In this document: positions 33,627 to 43,655 of the stretch, one piece after another
How positions within the stretch are numbered: the stretch's first letter is position 1
Layout of the letters: the number at the start of each line of letters is the position of its first letter
NCBI RefSeq assembly: GCF_004366595.1
Contig: NZ_SORE01000029.1
Location: forward strand, 1-64,000
Length of the DNA: 64,000 nt
From: Paraburkholderia rhizosphaerae
Lineage (GTDB): Bacteria > Pseudomonadota > Gammaproteobacteria > Burkholderiales > Burkholderiaceae
Direction: 5' to 3'
The notes under the pieces: generated by a model
What the model saw: the letters and a program-made list of their open reading frames with translations, nothing else
Told to the model about the DNA's origin: nothing
The model's database searches: none
Made by a program: the position numbers and the translations under genes

Positions 33627-34181
33627 TCAGACGTGCATCCAGAAATCGATCAACGGACCGCGGTCGCCGAGCACCGGGTCCGATGCCGGGAACGGCAACG
33701 CGTCCATCGCCGCGCACTCGTCGCGCGTCAGCGCATCGCGTCGAATATCCCACTGCTGACCCGCCGGATACGCGCCGACCACGCTGAACCGGCCACTCCC
33801 CGACTGCAGGCAGTGGCCGGTGCCGGCGGGCAGCAACATCACGTCGCCGCTACGCACGTGCACAACCCGTCCGCCGGGGCCGCCGATAATCACATCCGCT
33901 TCGCCCGAGACCACCGCGAGCACTTCATGCGCGGTCGAATGGAAATGGTGATAGTCGAAAATGCTGTCACGCCAGCGCGGCGGCCACTGGTGCGCATCGA
34001 ATAGCGCCTCGAACGCGGCGGCCCGCTCGTCCGCGTCGATGAGCGTGTCGCCTTGCAGCGCCTGCCGGTACAGCACGATCGGCAATCTTCGATTATTCGG
34101 CACCCAGTCGTGAGGCGGCAGCTTGAACAGTTCGACATCGAGGTTCGTTGCGTCAGGTCGGATTGCGGGGTCCGCATGCAT
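33627..34181 (-). CDS. Cupin-domain protein (YjlB-like)
   Basis: 184 residues. The N-terminus reads FKLPPHDWVPNNRRLPIVLYRQAL. The cupin core has HFHSTAHEVLAVVSGEADVIIGG, supplying the metal-binding His and Glu, and later GDVMLLPAGTGHCL, supplying the second-motif His. Small cupins of this group have no assigned reaction. The following gene on the strand starts 25 nt upstream of it. Confidence 0.78.
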   Translation of the reverse strand: MHADPAIRPDATNLDVELFKLPPHDWVPNNRRLPIVLYRQALQGDTLIDADERAAAFEALFDAHQWPPRWRDSIFDYHHFHSTAHEVLAVVSGEADVIIGGPGGRVVHVRSGDVMLLPAGTGHCLQSGSGRFSVVGAYPAGQQWDIRRDALTRDECAAMDALPFPASDPVLGDRGPLIDFWMHV

Positions 34182-34205
34182 GGTTGGCTCCAGAAATCTT
34201 TCAAA

Positions 34206-34529
<324 letters not shown>

Positions 34530-34647
34530 CGTGCGCTCCAGGAAGACTGGCTGGAACTGATGGTTCAGCAATGGGTGTACCCGGCGGGCGCCGCGCACGA
34601 CCCGCTGTGCCCCCCGCTGTGCCGCCCTCCAGGCGCGTGCGCACCCG

Positions 34648-35973
34648 TTATACCGACGCGCGCTGCGTACGATCGCGTGCCGGCGGGTTGCCTGCGAGCA
34701 TTTTGCACAGCCGGTGCGCGGCGATCGATCCCGCGACCGCAAGCACGATCGGCACCAGCACGCCGTGACTGAACCGCGTCATCTCCGCGATCAGCACCAC
34801 CGCGGTGATCGGCATATTCATCGACGACGCGAGAAACGCGGCCGCGCCGATCAATGCACATGCGCCGCCCGGAAGAACGATGCCGAACAGACCGCACAGA
34901 CCGCCGAGCACGATGCCGGCCAGCGCGCCGGTCGCGAGGCTCGGCGTCAGCACGCCGCCGTACGCGCCGACGCGCAGGCTGCTCGTCGTGATCGCGACTT
35001 TCAACACCAGCAGCGCGGCGGCGAGGCCGACCGTCAGATGACTATCGAAGCCAAGCTGTGCGGCGCTCTTGCCATTGCCGAGCAATTGCGGAAAGTAAAT
35101 CGCGATCACGCCGATTGCCGTGAAATTCAGCACGCTGAATACAGGCAATTGCCAGCCTGCGTGCGGCGCCGATGCAGCGGCCTTTTTCGTGAGCCACTTG
35201 AAGCCGTACCCCGCGACGCCCAGAATCGGGCCCGCGATCACCGCCCATACGATCAGGCGCGTGCTGTCGGTCAGCGCAGGCACCACGTATTGCGCTTGGT
35301 CGCCAAGACCAATGCGCGCAATCAGCGCGGCGATCACCGATGCGGCGAGCGCCATTGCCGCGGCCGTGACGTTCAACGTGCCGAGCAGCACTTCGAGCAC
35401 AAACACGCCGCCGCCTAGCGGCACGTTGTACACAGCCGCAAGACCGGCGCCGGCCCCGCAGGCGATCAGCCGCCGCACGTCAGCCGGCGTCAGCCGCGTG
35501 AGCTTCGCGAGCCACGCCGCGATCACCGCGCCGACCTCGCGTGGCGCGACTTCGCGTCCGAGCGGCGAGCCCAGCGCGACCGTGACGATTTGCAGCAGTG
35601 CGTGCACGAGCGTGGTGCGAGCAGGCATCGGTGCATCGGGTGACGCCAGCGTCTTCGAGATGCTGACGAGCGGCCGACCGAAGCGCTTCAACGCCCACCA
35701 GCCGAATCCCGCGATCGCGCCGCAAAACGCCATCACGACGACACGGCGCTGCGGCGACGCCGCGGTCACACCTTGCAGGAAGCTTTGTGTATCGACGAGC
35801 TTATCGAGGCTGTAACCGTACGCGACGTGCTGGATCGCATGCAGCAGCAGCGCGAGCAGCATGCCGCCCAGCCCCGCGCCGACCCCTGTCGCAACCGTCA
35901 CGGCGGCAAGCCGCACCACCGCATGGACATCACGTGGCGGTGGCGAAGGCTCGCGGAGGGTTTCGGACGACAT
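34648..35973 (-). CDS. ClC-family chloride channel/antiporter
   Basis: 441 residues with about ten membrane helices. The selectivity motif GREVAPREVGA corresponds to the GREGP element of ClC proteins. The other filter segments are less obvious: GSPLG just before it, and GAYGGVLTPSLATGALAG late in the protein. No CBS domains. The start is ATG 35973; the frame extends upstream without a better start. Likely role in anion/proton exchange across the inner membrane. Confidence 0.87.
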   Translation of the reverse strand: MSSETLREPSPPPRDVHAVVRLAAVTVATGVGAGLGGMLLALLLHAIQHVAYGYSLDKLVDTQSFLQGVTAASPQRRVVVMAFCGAIAGFGWWALKRFGRPLVSISKTLASPDAPMPARTTLVHALLQIVTVALGSPLGREVAPREVGAVIAAWLAKLTRLTPADVRRLIACGAGAGLAAVYNVPLGGGVFVLEVLLGTLNVTAAAMALAASVIAALIARIGLGDQAQYVVPALTDSTRLIVWAVIAGPILGVAGYGFKWLTKKAAASAPHAGWQLPVFSVLNFTAIGVIAIYFPQLLGNGKSAAQLGFDSHLTVGLAAALLVLKVAITTSSLRVGAYGGVLTPSLATGALAGIVLGGLCGLFGIVLPGGACALIGAAAFLASSMNMPITAVVLIAEMTRFSHGVLVPIVLAVAGSIAAHRLCKMLAGNPPARDRTQRASV

Positions 35974-36156
35974 GGCGGAAAATCTGGCAAAGGGTGCGGC
36001 TGTTTCACTATAGGTTGATATCCTGGTGACTCGCACAACCGAATCAAAACTACCTGAACCTGCCGCTTTACCCTTTCATAAGCGCACTGCGCGGTTAACG
36101 ACCGCATCGCAGGCTCCGGATTGCCGTTGCACGCCACGCCATGCAGCCATGTCGAC

Positions 36157-36792
36157 TCAATGCACGGCGAACGCGCCCCGCAGTTCTTCGAGAAATCGCA
36201 AATAGGCGGTCGCGCCGGGATCCGGATGACCGATGCTGCGCTCCCGCACCCATGCCGCGCGGCCCTTTTGCGACTGCAACGCCGCGGTCGCGTCGACTTG
36301 CTCGCTCGCCTTGCCGATCATCGCGCTGAGCAGCACGTGCGCGTCGCCGTCGCGCTGCGATGCTTCGAGCACATCGAGGCTCGGCACCAGGGCATCGAGC
36401 ACCGTCTTGTCGCCGACTTTGCTCTTGCCGCGTTCGACGATACGCGCGGCCACCGCGCGGCCGATCGCGAGCGCATCGTCGCGGCCGACGGTCTCTTTGC
36501 CTGCCGCGGTCTTCGCAGCCGCAAGCAGGCCGCCGCCGATCAGCGCGGCAAATGTCGACGGATTCGCGGTCGAAAACGCCTTGCCCGCGGCGAGCAGCAG
36601 ATCGGCAACCGACGCGCTCGACGGCAACGCGGCCCACGCGGCCACCACCGCCTTCGAACCCGACTGCACCGTAATGCCGAGGTCGCCGTCGCCGAGCGCG
36701 GCATCGAGGTCGCGCAATTCGTCGGTATGGGCAGGCATCGCTTCGAGCGCGCGGCTGACCACGTCGCGCAGTTCGTTGCTGGAAACACTCAT
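36157..36792 (-). CDS. DhaL-like (DAK2) ATP-binding subunit
   Basis: 211 residues, all-helical barrel. The ADP/Mg site is LDAALGDGDLGITV near residue 30, and the domain continues with STFAALIGGGLLAAA, DGDAHVLLSAMIGKASEQ and GHPDPGATAYL. It supplies ADP/ATP to the partner DhaK-like subunit 14 nt upstream. No DhaM (PTS) gene is present, so a direct ATP kinase is more likely than PTS use. Last gene of the sugar operon. Confidence 0.85.
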   Translation of the reverse strand: MSVSSNELRDVVSRALEAMPAHTDELRDLDAALGDGDLGITVQSGSKAVVAAWAALPSSASVADLLLAAGKAFSTANPSTFAALIGGGLLAAAKTAAGKETVGRDDALAIGRAVAARIVERGKSKVGDKTVLDALVPSLDVLEASQRDGDAHVLLSAMIGKASEQVDATAALQSQKGRAAWVRERSIGHPDPGATAYLRFLEELRGAFAVH

Positions 36793-36806
36793 GAAAGTCT
36801 CCTCGA

Positions 36807-37817
36807 TCAGCTCAGCAGCCAGTCGCGAAAGAATGGCGAACGCGCGGGCGCGGCCAGCAATGCTTCGAGCTCGTCGTCGAGCTGCATCACGGTGATCGAT
36901 GCGCCGGCCATCTCGAGGCTCGTCACGTATTCGCCGACATACGAGCGCGCGATCTTGAGGCCATGATCGCCGATCACCTTCGCAGTACGGCGATACAGCA
37001 AGTACAGCTCTTCCAGCGGTGTCGCACCAAGCCCGTTGATCAGTACGGCAACGCGTGCGCCGTTCGGCGCCGCGAGGTCGCGCAGAATTTCACCCGTCAG
37101 CCGGTCCGCAATCGCATCGGCACTTTCCAGCGCGCCGCGATGCGTGCCCGGCTCGCCGTGAATGCCGATACCGATTTCCATCTGCCCGTCGGGCAGCGTA
37201 AAGGTCGGCTTGCCCGCGGCCGGCAAGATGGTCGGCGACAAGCCGACGCCCATCGTCCGGCATGCGCCGTTCGCCTTTGCGGTAATGCGTGCGACATCTT
37301 CGAGCGAATCGCCGCGTTCGGCTGCCGCGCCCGCGCATTTGAACGCGAACACCATCCCCGCGACGCCGCGCCGGTCGCTCGCGCGCTCGGACGGCGCCGA
37401 TGCGACATCGTCGGTCAGCACGACGGTTTTGATATCGATGCCTTCGGCCTCGGCGAGATCCGCGGCGAGGTCGAAGTTCAGCACATCGCCGCCGTAGTTG
37501 CCGTACACGTACAGCACGCCCGGGCCGCCATTCACTGCCTTCGTCGCTTCGAAAATCTGCTCGGCGGACGGCGACGAGAACACATTGCCGACCGCGACAC
37601 CGCTGCACAGCCCCGGCCCGACATAGCCGAGAAATCCCGGCAAATGGCCTGAGCCGCCGCCTGTCACGATGCCGACGTGCCCTGCTTTTGGCGCATCGGC
37701 GCGCACCAGTGCGCGCTGGTCGGCGGTGGCCGGTTTGATCCAGCCCGGATGAGCGACGAACAACGATTCGATGATTTCGTCGACGAACTGGTCCGGCTGG
37801 TTGATGATCTTTTTCAC
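36807..37817 (-). CDS. DhaK-like dihydroxyacetone/ketose kinase subunit
   Basis: 336 residues. DhaK signals are GGGSGHLPGFLGYVGPGLC near 53-71, YGNYGGDVLNFD, and the substrate-binding His220 in GIGIHGEPG, which forms the hemiaminal with the ketose. The pair may phosphorylate dihydroxyacetone or a longer ketose such as erythrulose. Its placement behind an importer and aldolase suggests it acts on the released or imported carbonyl sugar. Confidence 0.87.
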   Translation of the reverse strand: MKKIINQPDQFVDEIIESLFVAHPGWIKPATADQRALVRADAPKAGHVGIVTGGGSGHLPGFLGYVGPGLCSGVAVGNVFSSPSAEQIFEATKAVNGGPGVLYVYGNYGGDVLNFDLAADLAEAEGIDIKTVVLTDDVASAPSERASDRRGVAGMVFAFKCAGAAAERGDSLEDVARITAKANGACRTMGVGLSPTILPAAGKPTFTLPDGQMEIGIGIHGEPGTHRGALESADAIADRLTGEILRDLAAPNGARVAVLINGLGATPLEELYLLYRRTAKVIGDHGLKIARSYVGEYVTSLEMAGASITVMQLDDELEALLAAPARSPFFRDWLLS

Positions 37818-37854
37818 GCGTGCGTCTCCTCGGATGATCTGCCTGAAAAGTGGG

Positions 37855-38856
37855 TCAGTTCTTGCGCCGTTGACTCAGCGCATCGAGCATGACGGCGGCA
37901 AAAATCACGCCGCCTTGAATGAATTGCGTCCAGAACGGGTTCACGCCGAGCAGCGACAGCCCGACGTTGATCACGCCGATCAGCAGGACACCGATAAAGG
38001 TGCCGACGATCGAACCGCGCCCGCCGGCAAGCGACGTGCCGCCAATCACGATGCCGGCGATCACCTGCAGTTCGAGCCCGTTCGCGGCGGACGGCAGCGC
38101 CGAATTCAGGCGCCCGGCGAGCACGATGCCGGCGATCGCGGCGGTCACGCCGGCCAGCGTGTAGGTGATGAACATCACGCGTTGCACCGGGATGCCGGCG
38201 AGCCGCGCGGCTTCGCGATTGCCGCCGACCGCGAACACCTGATGGCCGAAGGTCGTCTTGCGCAACAGTATGTGACCGATCACGAACACGACGAGCATCA
38301 CGATCATCGGCATCGGCAATCCGCCGATCGATTTCGCACCGAACGCGGTGAACGCGTTCGGAAAATCGAACTTGGTGCGGCCGTCGGAGATGGCGAGCGT
38401 GAGGCCGCGCGCCATCGCCATCATCGCGAGCGTGACAATGAATGGCACGAGCCGCAGCCACGCCACCGCAAAACCGTTCAACGCGCCGACGCCCGCGCCG
38501 ACCGCGAGCGCGATCGCAAGCCCGGCGATGCCAAGGCCGATGTTGTCCGGCGTCGAACCGGCCATCAGCGTCGCCGCGACCATACCGGTCAACGCCACCA
38601 GCGAACCGACCGACAGGTCGATGCCGGATGTGATGATCACGAACGTGCCGCCGACTGCCGCGATGCCGACCACCGACACCTGCACCATGATGTTGGTGAG
38701 CGTGCTGGTCGTCAGAAATTCCGGCGAGGCGAACGACAACACGACGCAAATAATGACCAGTGCCGCGAACAGTGGCCCGATACCGCTGCGCAATTGCCGG
38801 ATCACGCGGCTCGACCACGCTTGTGTATCGGTCTCTTTTGCTGCTGTCGAATTCAT
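37855..38856 (-). CDS. Ribose-type ABC transporter permease (RbsC-like)
   Basis: 333 residues, about ten membrane helices, with the BPD_transp_2 signatures TSGIDLSVGSLVALTG and AGIVIGGTSLAGGRGSIVGTFIGVLLIGVINVGLSLLG. I start it at ATG 38856, which has GGAG at 8 nt and overlaps the ATPase stop. The extended frame to 38880 lies inside the ATPase gene. It works with the ATPase and lipid-anchored binding protein upstream. Confidence 0.92.
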   Translation of the reverse strand: MNSTAAKETDTQAWSSRVIRQLRSGIGPLFAALVIICVVLSFASPEFLTTSTLTNIMVQVSVVGIAAVGGTFVIITSGIDLSVGSLVALTGMVAATLMAGSTPDNIGLGIAGLAIALAVGAGVGALNGFAVAWLRLVPFIVTLAMMAMARGLTLAISDGRTKFDFPNAFTAFGAKSIGGLPMPMIVMLVVFVIGHILLRKTTFGHQVFAVGGNREAARLAGIPVQRVMFITYTLAGVTAAIAGIVLAGRLNSALPSAANGLELQVIAGIVIGGTSLAGGRGSIVGTFIGVLLIGVINVGLSLLGVNPFWTQFIQGGVIFAAVMLDALSQRRKN

Positions 38857-40406
38857 GCGCGTACTCCTGTCGTCGCCCACTGAATCACCGTCTCCGAATC
38901 CGCGTTGTCGCGCGGCAGTTCGGTGACGATCCGCCCGCGATACATCACCAGCACGCGGTCGGACATACCAAGCAGTTCCGGCAGTTCGGAACTCACCATC
39001 ACAACCGCGGCGCCCGCGCGCGCCATCGCGATCATGTGTGCGTAGATCTCGGTCTTCGCGCCGACATCGATGCCGCGCGTCGGTTCGTCTAGCATGATCA
39101 CCGCGGGCCCGGTTGCGCTCGCGCGGCCAAGAATCACTTTCTGCTGATTGCCGCCCGACAGGTTGCCGGTGATCGATGTGACCGACGGGGCACGCACCGC
39201 GAAACGGGCGCTCGCCTGTTGCGCAAGCTTGCGCTTGCGCGCGCTGCGCACGAAGCCGCCGGTCGCGAGCGCCTTCAGGCTAGATAGCGCGACGTTTTCT
39301 TCGATGCTCGCATCGAGCACGAGCCCTTCGAGCTTGCGGTCTTCCGCGGTATAGACGAGGCCGGCGCGCACGCCCGCCGCCGGTGAATGGATATCGACCT
39401 TGCGGCCGTGCACGTGAATCTCGCCTTGCGTGACCTTTTGCGCACCGAAAATCGCCTTCAGTAATTCGGTGCGTCCAGCGCCCGCGATGCCGGCGATACC
39501 GACAATCTCACCCGCGCGCACACTGAAGCTCGCATGCCGGACGACCGGCGGGCTCGCGAGGTCGCGTACGTCGAGCACAACGGGACCGTAATCGCGCGGC
39601 TCCCACGGATAGAACGAGTCGAGATTGCGCGCGACCATCGCCTGCACGAGGTCCTGTTCGGTCCATTGCGCCATCGGCCGTGCGTCGACGGTGGCGCCGT
39701 CGCGCATCACGACCGCGGAGTCCGCGAGTTCGAAAACCTCTTCCAGATGGTGCGAAATAAAGATGATCCCCATGCCCGCCTCACGCAAGCGCCGGACCAC
39801 CCGATACAGGTTCGCGATATCGTCGTGCTGAAGCGCGGCGGTCGGCTCGTCCATCACGAGGATGCGTGCATCGCGTGCGAGCGCCTTCGCGACTTCGACG
39901 AGTTGCCGTTTATTGAGCGGCAGATCGCCCAGACGCATCGACGGCGCTACGTTGTCCAGCCCGACTTGCGCGAGCGCTTCACGCGCGCGACGCTCCGCCG
40001 CGCGCCGGTTCAGGAAACCGCCGCTGGCCGGCATCCGGCCCAGGAACAGGTTTTCGGCCACCGTCATATCGTTGACCAGCGACAGTTCCTGATAAATCAC
40101 CGCGACGCCCGCATCGATCGCCGCATGCGTGCCGCGCGCAAGCGGTACGCCGTTGATCTCGATCGAGCCTTCGTCCGGCTCGTACGCGCCGGATAGCGTT
40201 TTGATCAACGACGACTTGCCCGCGCCGTTCTCGCCGACAATCGCCATCACATGCGCGGCATGCAGCGTGAGGCTCACACCACGCAGCGCCTTCACACCTG
40301 GAAAGCTTTTGACGATGCCTTCCATATGCAGCAGCGGTGGTTTGCCGTTCGCGCGCGGCTGAGCGCGGGCGGCGGTCTGATGCTGCGAACTCGTTCCGGC
40401 ATTCAT
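38853..40406 (-). CDS. Sugar ABC transporter ATP-binding protein (RbsA/MglA-like)
   Basis: 517 residues with two nucleotide-binding domains. The first has Walker A GENGAGKSSL and signature LPLNKRQLVEVAKAL; the second has the usual degenerate Walker A GIAGAGRTELL and signature LSGGNQQKVILGR. This layout is typical of the CUT2 family for pentoses and similar sugars. Start at ATG 40406. Confidence 0.92.
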   Translation of the reverse strand: MNAGTSSQHQTAARAQPRANGKPPLLHMEGIVKSFPGVKALRGVSLTLHAAHVMAIVGENGAGKSSLIKTLSGAYEPDEGSIEINGVPLARGTHAAIDAGVAVIYQELSLVNDMTVAENLFLGRMPASGGFLNRRAAERRAREALAQVGLDNVAPSMRLGDLPLNKRQLVEVAKALARDARILVMDEPTAALQHDDIANLYRVVRRLREAGMGIIFISHHLEEVFELADSAVVMRDGATVDARPMAQWTEQDLVQAMVARNLDSFYPWEPRDYGPVVLDVRDLASPPVVRHASFSVRAGEIVGIAGIAGAGRTELLKAIFGAQKVTQGEIHVHGRKVDIHSPAAGVRAGLVYTAEDRKLEGLVLDASIEENVALSSLKALATGGFVRSARKRKLAQQASARFAVRAPSVTSITGNLSGGNQQKVILGRASATGPAVIMLDEPTRGIDVGAKTEIYAHMIAMARAGAAVVMVSSELPELLGMSDRVLVMYRGRIVTELPRDNADSETVIQWATTGVRA

Positions 40407-40509
40407 GAGGGGTTCCGTCCTGCGTTGAAGCGCGTGCGCCTTCGCATCGCGTTGTATTGCGTTGCATTTGCGCTGCATCGCGGCGCACGCGCGATCGTCA
40501 CGCCGCCGC

Positions 40510-41655
40510 TTACTGGCTGACTTGCAGCGACCACAACCCGTACTTCTTGACCTCGTCCGAATCGATATTCGACTTATCGATCAGCAGCGTCGGCCATGCG
40601 TAGTTTTCCGGCACCTGCTTCTTCGCTTCGTAGTCGGAGATGAAGCTCAACGACTTGGCCGCCATCTGGATCGGGTTCTGCGAGATCGTCGCGTCCTGCT
40701 TGCCGGCGCGAATCGCCGACAAGGCCTGCGCGGTGCCGTCCGCGCCGATCACGAGAATGTGCTCCTTGTCGCCGAGCGGCTTGTAGCGGCCTGCGTTGTC
40801 GATCGCCTTTTCCGCACCGACTGTGTTGTCGTCGTTCGCGCCGAACACCGCGTCGATTTGCGGGAATTTCTGCAGGATGTTGGTCATCGCGTTCAACGAT
40901 TTTTCCTGATCGAATCCGCCCTCCTGGCGCGCGACGACCTTGATATCCGGATACTTCGCGATTTCGTCGCTAAAGCCCTTTTCACGGTCGGTGGCGGCGG
41001 TCGTCCCGACGAGACCGATCAGATCGACCACGTTGCCCTTCGGCGAGCCGTAGCGTTCCTTCAGCTGATCGGCAATCCACTTCGCGCCGGTCGCGCCGAG
41101 CGCGACGTTATCGGACGCGACGAACGACGTCACCTTGCCGCCGTCCGAGCCGCGATCGAGTGTGAAGACCGGCACGCCCATCTGGTTTGCCTTTTGCACC
41201 GCGGGGATGATCGCCTTCGAATCGATCGGGTTCAACACGAGCGCGCTGACACCCTGGCTCAACAGATTGACCGCGTCGTTGACCTGCTGTTGTGCGTCGC
41301 CGTTCGCATTGGTTTGCACCAGCACAAAGCCCTGGGTCTTCGAGCCCTCTTCGACGCCGAGCTTCAGGCCGACGAAGAACGCGTTGTTCAGCGTCGATAC
41401 GGAGAAGCCAATTTTCGTCTTGCCGGCGCCGCCCGCATTGGCTCCGCCACCGCTGCTGTCGCCGCCCGACGCGGCCGGTGCGGCGTTCGCCACTGCAGCG
41501 GGACTTGCAACCGCGTCGCTGGCAGCCGTGCTGGTTGAAGACGGCGACTCGCTCTTCGAACAGCCGCTCAAGACTGCAGCCGCGCACAGCAACATGGCGC
41601 CCATCGGCGCGCCCAACGTGGTCCAGCGATCGGATCTTCCTGTGTTCCAGGCCAT
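40510..41655 (-). CDS. Sugar ABC transporter substrate-binding lipoprotein (RbsB-like)
   Basis: 381 residues from ATG 41655, preceded by GGAG at 6 nt. Lipobox LSGC (Cys32) is unusual for an RbsB-like protein, which is normally free in the periplasm. A Ser/Ala/Gly linker of about 45 residues follows, then the type 1 periplasmic fold: KIGFSVSTLNNAFFVGL, QQQVNDAVNLLSQGVSALVLNPIDS, TLDRGSDGG, GANDDNTVGA. The ligand is probably a pentose or modified pentose by operon context. Confidence 0.9.
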   Translation of the reverse strand: MAWNTGRSDRWTTLGAPMGAMLLCAAAVLSGCSKSESPSSTSTAASDAVASPAAVANAAPAASGGDSSGGGANAGGAGKTKIGFSVSTLNNAFFVGLKLGVEEGSKTQGFVLVQTNANGDAQQQVNDAVNLLSQGVSALVLNPIDSKAIIPAVQKANQMGVPVFTLDRGSDGGKVTSFVASDNVALGATGAKWIADQLKERYGSPKGNVVDLIGLVGTTAATDREKGFSDEIAKYPDIKVVARQEGGFDQEKSLNAMTNILQKFPQIDAVFGANDDNTVGAEKAIDNAGRYKPLGDKEHILVIGADGTAQALSAIRAGKQDATISQNPIQMAAKSLSFISDYEAKKQVPENYAWPTLLIDKSNIDSDEVKKYGLWSLQVSQ

Positions 41656-41818
41656 GAGTGTCTCCATTGTTGAAGTTATATACGCCGTGCCGGGACCGCC
41701 GGTCTGGCGTTCGAACTGCGCAAAAACCGCTTGAAATCCGCTTGAAATCCGCGCTAGAACCGCGGCAAACGAAACGCGCTACAAGACTCCGGGTTCGACG
41801 CACGCCATGCGACAGGCG

Positions 41819-42529
41819 TCAGGGGCCGTCGTTGATGCCGCTCGCGCGGCGCAAACCATAGCTGCTGAACTTCTTCACCACTTCGGCAATTTCCTCGTCG
41901 GACAACAGCGGCGGCGGACCAAGCTGACTCGCCAGCAGATACTGCTTCGCCAGCACTTCGACTTCGTTCGCGAGCCACAGCGCCTTGGCCAGATCGTGTC
42001 CGACGGCGATCACACCGTGATGCGCGAGCAGACATGCGGTCCGTTCCTTCAACGCTTCGAGCGCATGGTCGGACAGCGCCTGACTGCCGAAGGTCGCGTA
42101 GGGCGCGCAGCGGATCGAATTGCCGCCCGCGGCCGCCACCATGTAGTGGTGCGCGGGAATGTCCTTGCGGTGAATCGCGATCGCCGTCGCCGCATTCGAA
42201 TGCGTGTGCACGACCGCGCCGACTTCGCCACGCGCGCGCAGGATGTCGCGGTGAAAACGCCACTCGGACGACGGGCGGCGTTCCGAGAAAACAGGCGCGT
42301 CGGCTGCGACATCCAAAGGCAGCCACACGATCGCTTCCACGCTCAGTGCATTCGCGGGCACCCCGCTTGGCGTGATCAGGAGGCCGTCGCGACAGCGTGC
42401 GCTAACGTTGCCCGATGTGCCCTGATTGATCCCGAGACGCTCCATTTCGCAAGCGGTGTACACGATTTCAGCGCGCAGCGCGGTTTCCTGGTCTCGCGCA
42501 CCGGATGCGCGACCGCTCGTGCCGCTCAC
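41819..42529 (-). CDS. Class II aldolase/adducin family protein
   Basis: 236 residues. Zinc ligands are visible in HTHSNAAT and AHHGVIAVG; the catalytic Glu of the family is in PSSEWRFHRDI. The N-terminus GINQGTSGNVSAR is the fuculose-1-phosphate aldolase pattern. The start overlaps the mtnA stop by 4 nt. With the kinase and isomerase upstream, it most likely cleaves a 5-substituted ribulose-1-phosphate to dihydroxyacetone phosphate and a short aldehyde. Confidence 0.87.
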   Translation of the reverse strand: MSGTSGRASGARDQETALRAEIVYTACEMERLGINQGTSGNVSARCRDGLLITPSGVPANALSVEAIVWLPLDVAADAPVFSERRPSSEWRFHRDILRARGEVGAVVHTHSNAATAIAIHRKDIPAHHYMVAAAGGNSIRCAPYATFGSQALSDHALEALKERTACLLAHHGVIAVGHDLAKALWLANEVEVLAKQYLLASQLGPPPLLSDEEIAEVVKKFSSYGLRRASGINDGP

Positions 42530-43596
42530 GCCGCCGCTCCAAACAGCGCCGCGAGGTTCGCATCGAACGGCGTGCGAACAATGCCGCGTTCGGTGATATA
42601 GCCGGTCACCAGTTCATGCGGCGTCACATCGAACGCCGGATTGCGCACCTTGATGCCGGCTGGCGCAATTGGCTTTCCGCCCAACTGCGTGACTTCGTCG
42701 TCGCGCCGCTCCTCGATAACAATGCCGCGGCCGTTGGGCGTCTGGAAATCGAGCGTCGACGATGGGCATCCGACATAGAACGGCACATTGAAGTAACGCG
42801 CCGCGATCGCGACGCCTAACGTGCCGATCTTGTTAGCGAAGTCGCCATTTGCGGCGACGCGGTCCGCGCCGACGATCACGACGTCGATCAATCGTTGCGC
42901 CATCAACGACGCGGCCATGCTGTCGGTTATCAGCGTGACGTCGACGCCGGCTTGTTGCAACTCGTAGGCGGTGAGCCGGGCGCCTTGCAGCAGCGGTCGC
43001 GTTTCATCCGCATAGACACGAAACGCAATTCCTTCGCGATGCGCGGTGTAAATCGGCGCGGTGGCGGTGCCCAGACCGGTGGTCGCAAGTGCACCGGCAT
43101 TGCAATGCGTGAGCACGCCGCAGCCGGCGGTGATCAGCGGTAAGCCATGCTGGCCGATGCCTTCGCATAGCGCTTCGTCTTCGCGATGAATGCGCGTGGC
43201 TTCTTCGACCAATGCGCGATACAGCGCAGGTGTGTCGGTGACCGGTGCGCGGTCCGCGACGCGCAGCATGCGCTTCAGACTCCAACTGAGGTTGACCGCG
43301 GTCGGACGCGCACTGTCGAGATAGACGGCCTGCTCTTTCAATGCGCCGCGAAATGCGTCGAGCGACAGATGCCGCGCGCGCTGCACCGCGACGCACAAGC
43401 CGTATGCAGCGGCGACACCAATCGCGGGCGCGCCGCGCACGCGCAATTCGTGAATCGCGCGCCAGACGGCCTGCGCGGTGCTCAGTGTTTCGACTACCGT
43501 CTCGTGAGGTAAGCGGGTCTGATCGAGAATCCGCAGACAGTCGTCGTCCCACGCAATCGTGGCCGGCAGATTCATAAAAGGCGACGGCGAAACCAT
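42526..43596 (-). CDS. mtnA: MtnA-like methylthioribose-1-phosphate (or 5-deoxyribose-1-phosphate) isomerase
   Basis: 356 residues from ATG 43596, preceded by GGAGC. eIF2B-like isomerase signals are RVRGAPAIGVAAAYG, the catalytic Cys in GCGVLTHCNAGALAT, the catalytic Asp in VVIVGADRVAANGD, and NKIGTLGVAIAA. It converts the aldose-1-phosphate made by the kinase to the ketose-1-phosphate. The much longer open frame upstream shadows mtnK. Confidence 0.9.
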   Translation of the reverse strand: MVSPSPFMNLPATIAWDDDCLRILDQTRLPHETVVETLSTAQAVWRAIHELRVRGAPAIGVAAAYGLCVAVQRARHLSLDAFRGALKEQAVYLDSARPTAVNLSWSLKRMLRVADRAPVTDTPALYRALVEEATRIHREDEALCEGIGQHGLPLITAGCGVLTHCNAGALATTGLGTATAPIYTAHREGIAFRVYADETRPLLQGARLTAYELQQAGVDVTLITDSMAASLMAQRLIDVVIVGADRVAANGDFANKIGTLGVAIAARYFNVPFYVGCPSSTLDFQTPNGRGIVIEERRDDEVTQLGGKPIAPAGIKVRNPAFDVTPHELVTGYITERGIVRTPFDANLAALFGAAA

Positions 43597-43655
43597 ACGT
43601 GCTCCGATGCCAATGGATGGATGAACGGAAAAATTCGTGTTGCTTGCATGCGTCG

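Noticed and set aside
37771..38883. 370-codon plus-strand open frame opposite the ABC permease
   Set aside because: Composition is His/Arg/Asp-rich shadow; the minus-strand frame encodes a clear RbsC-like permease.
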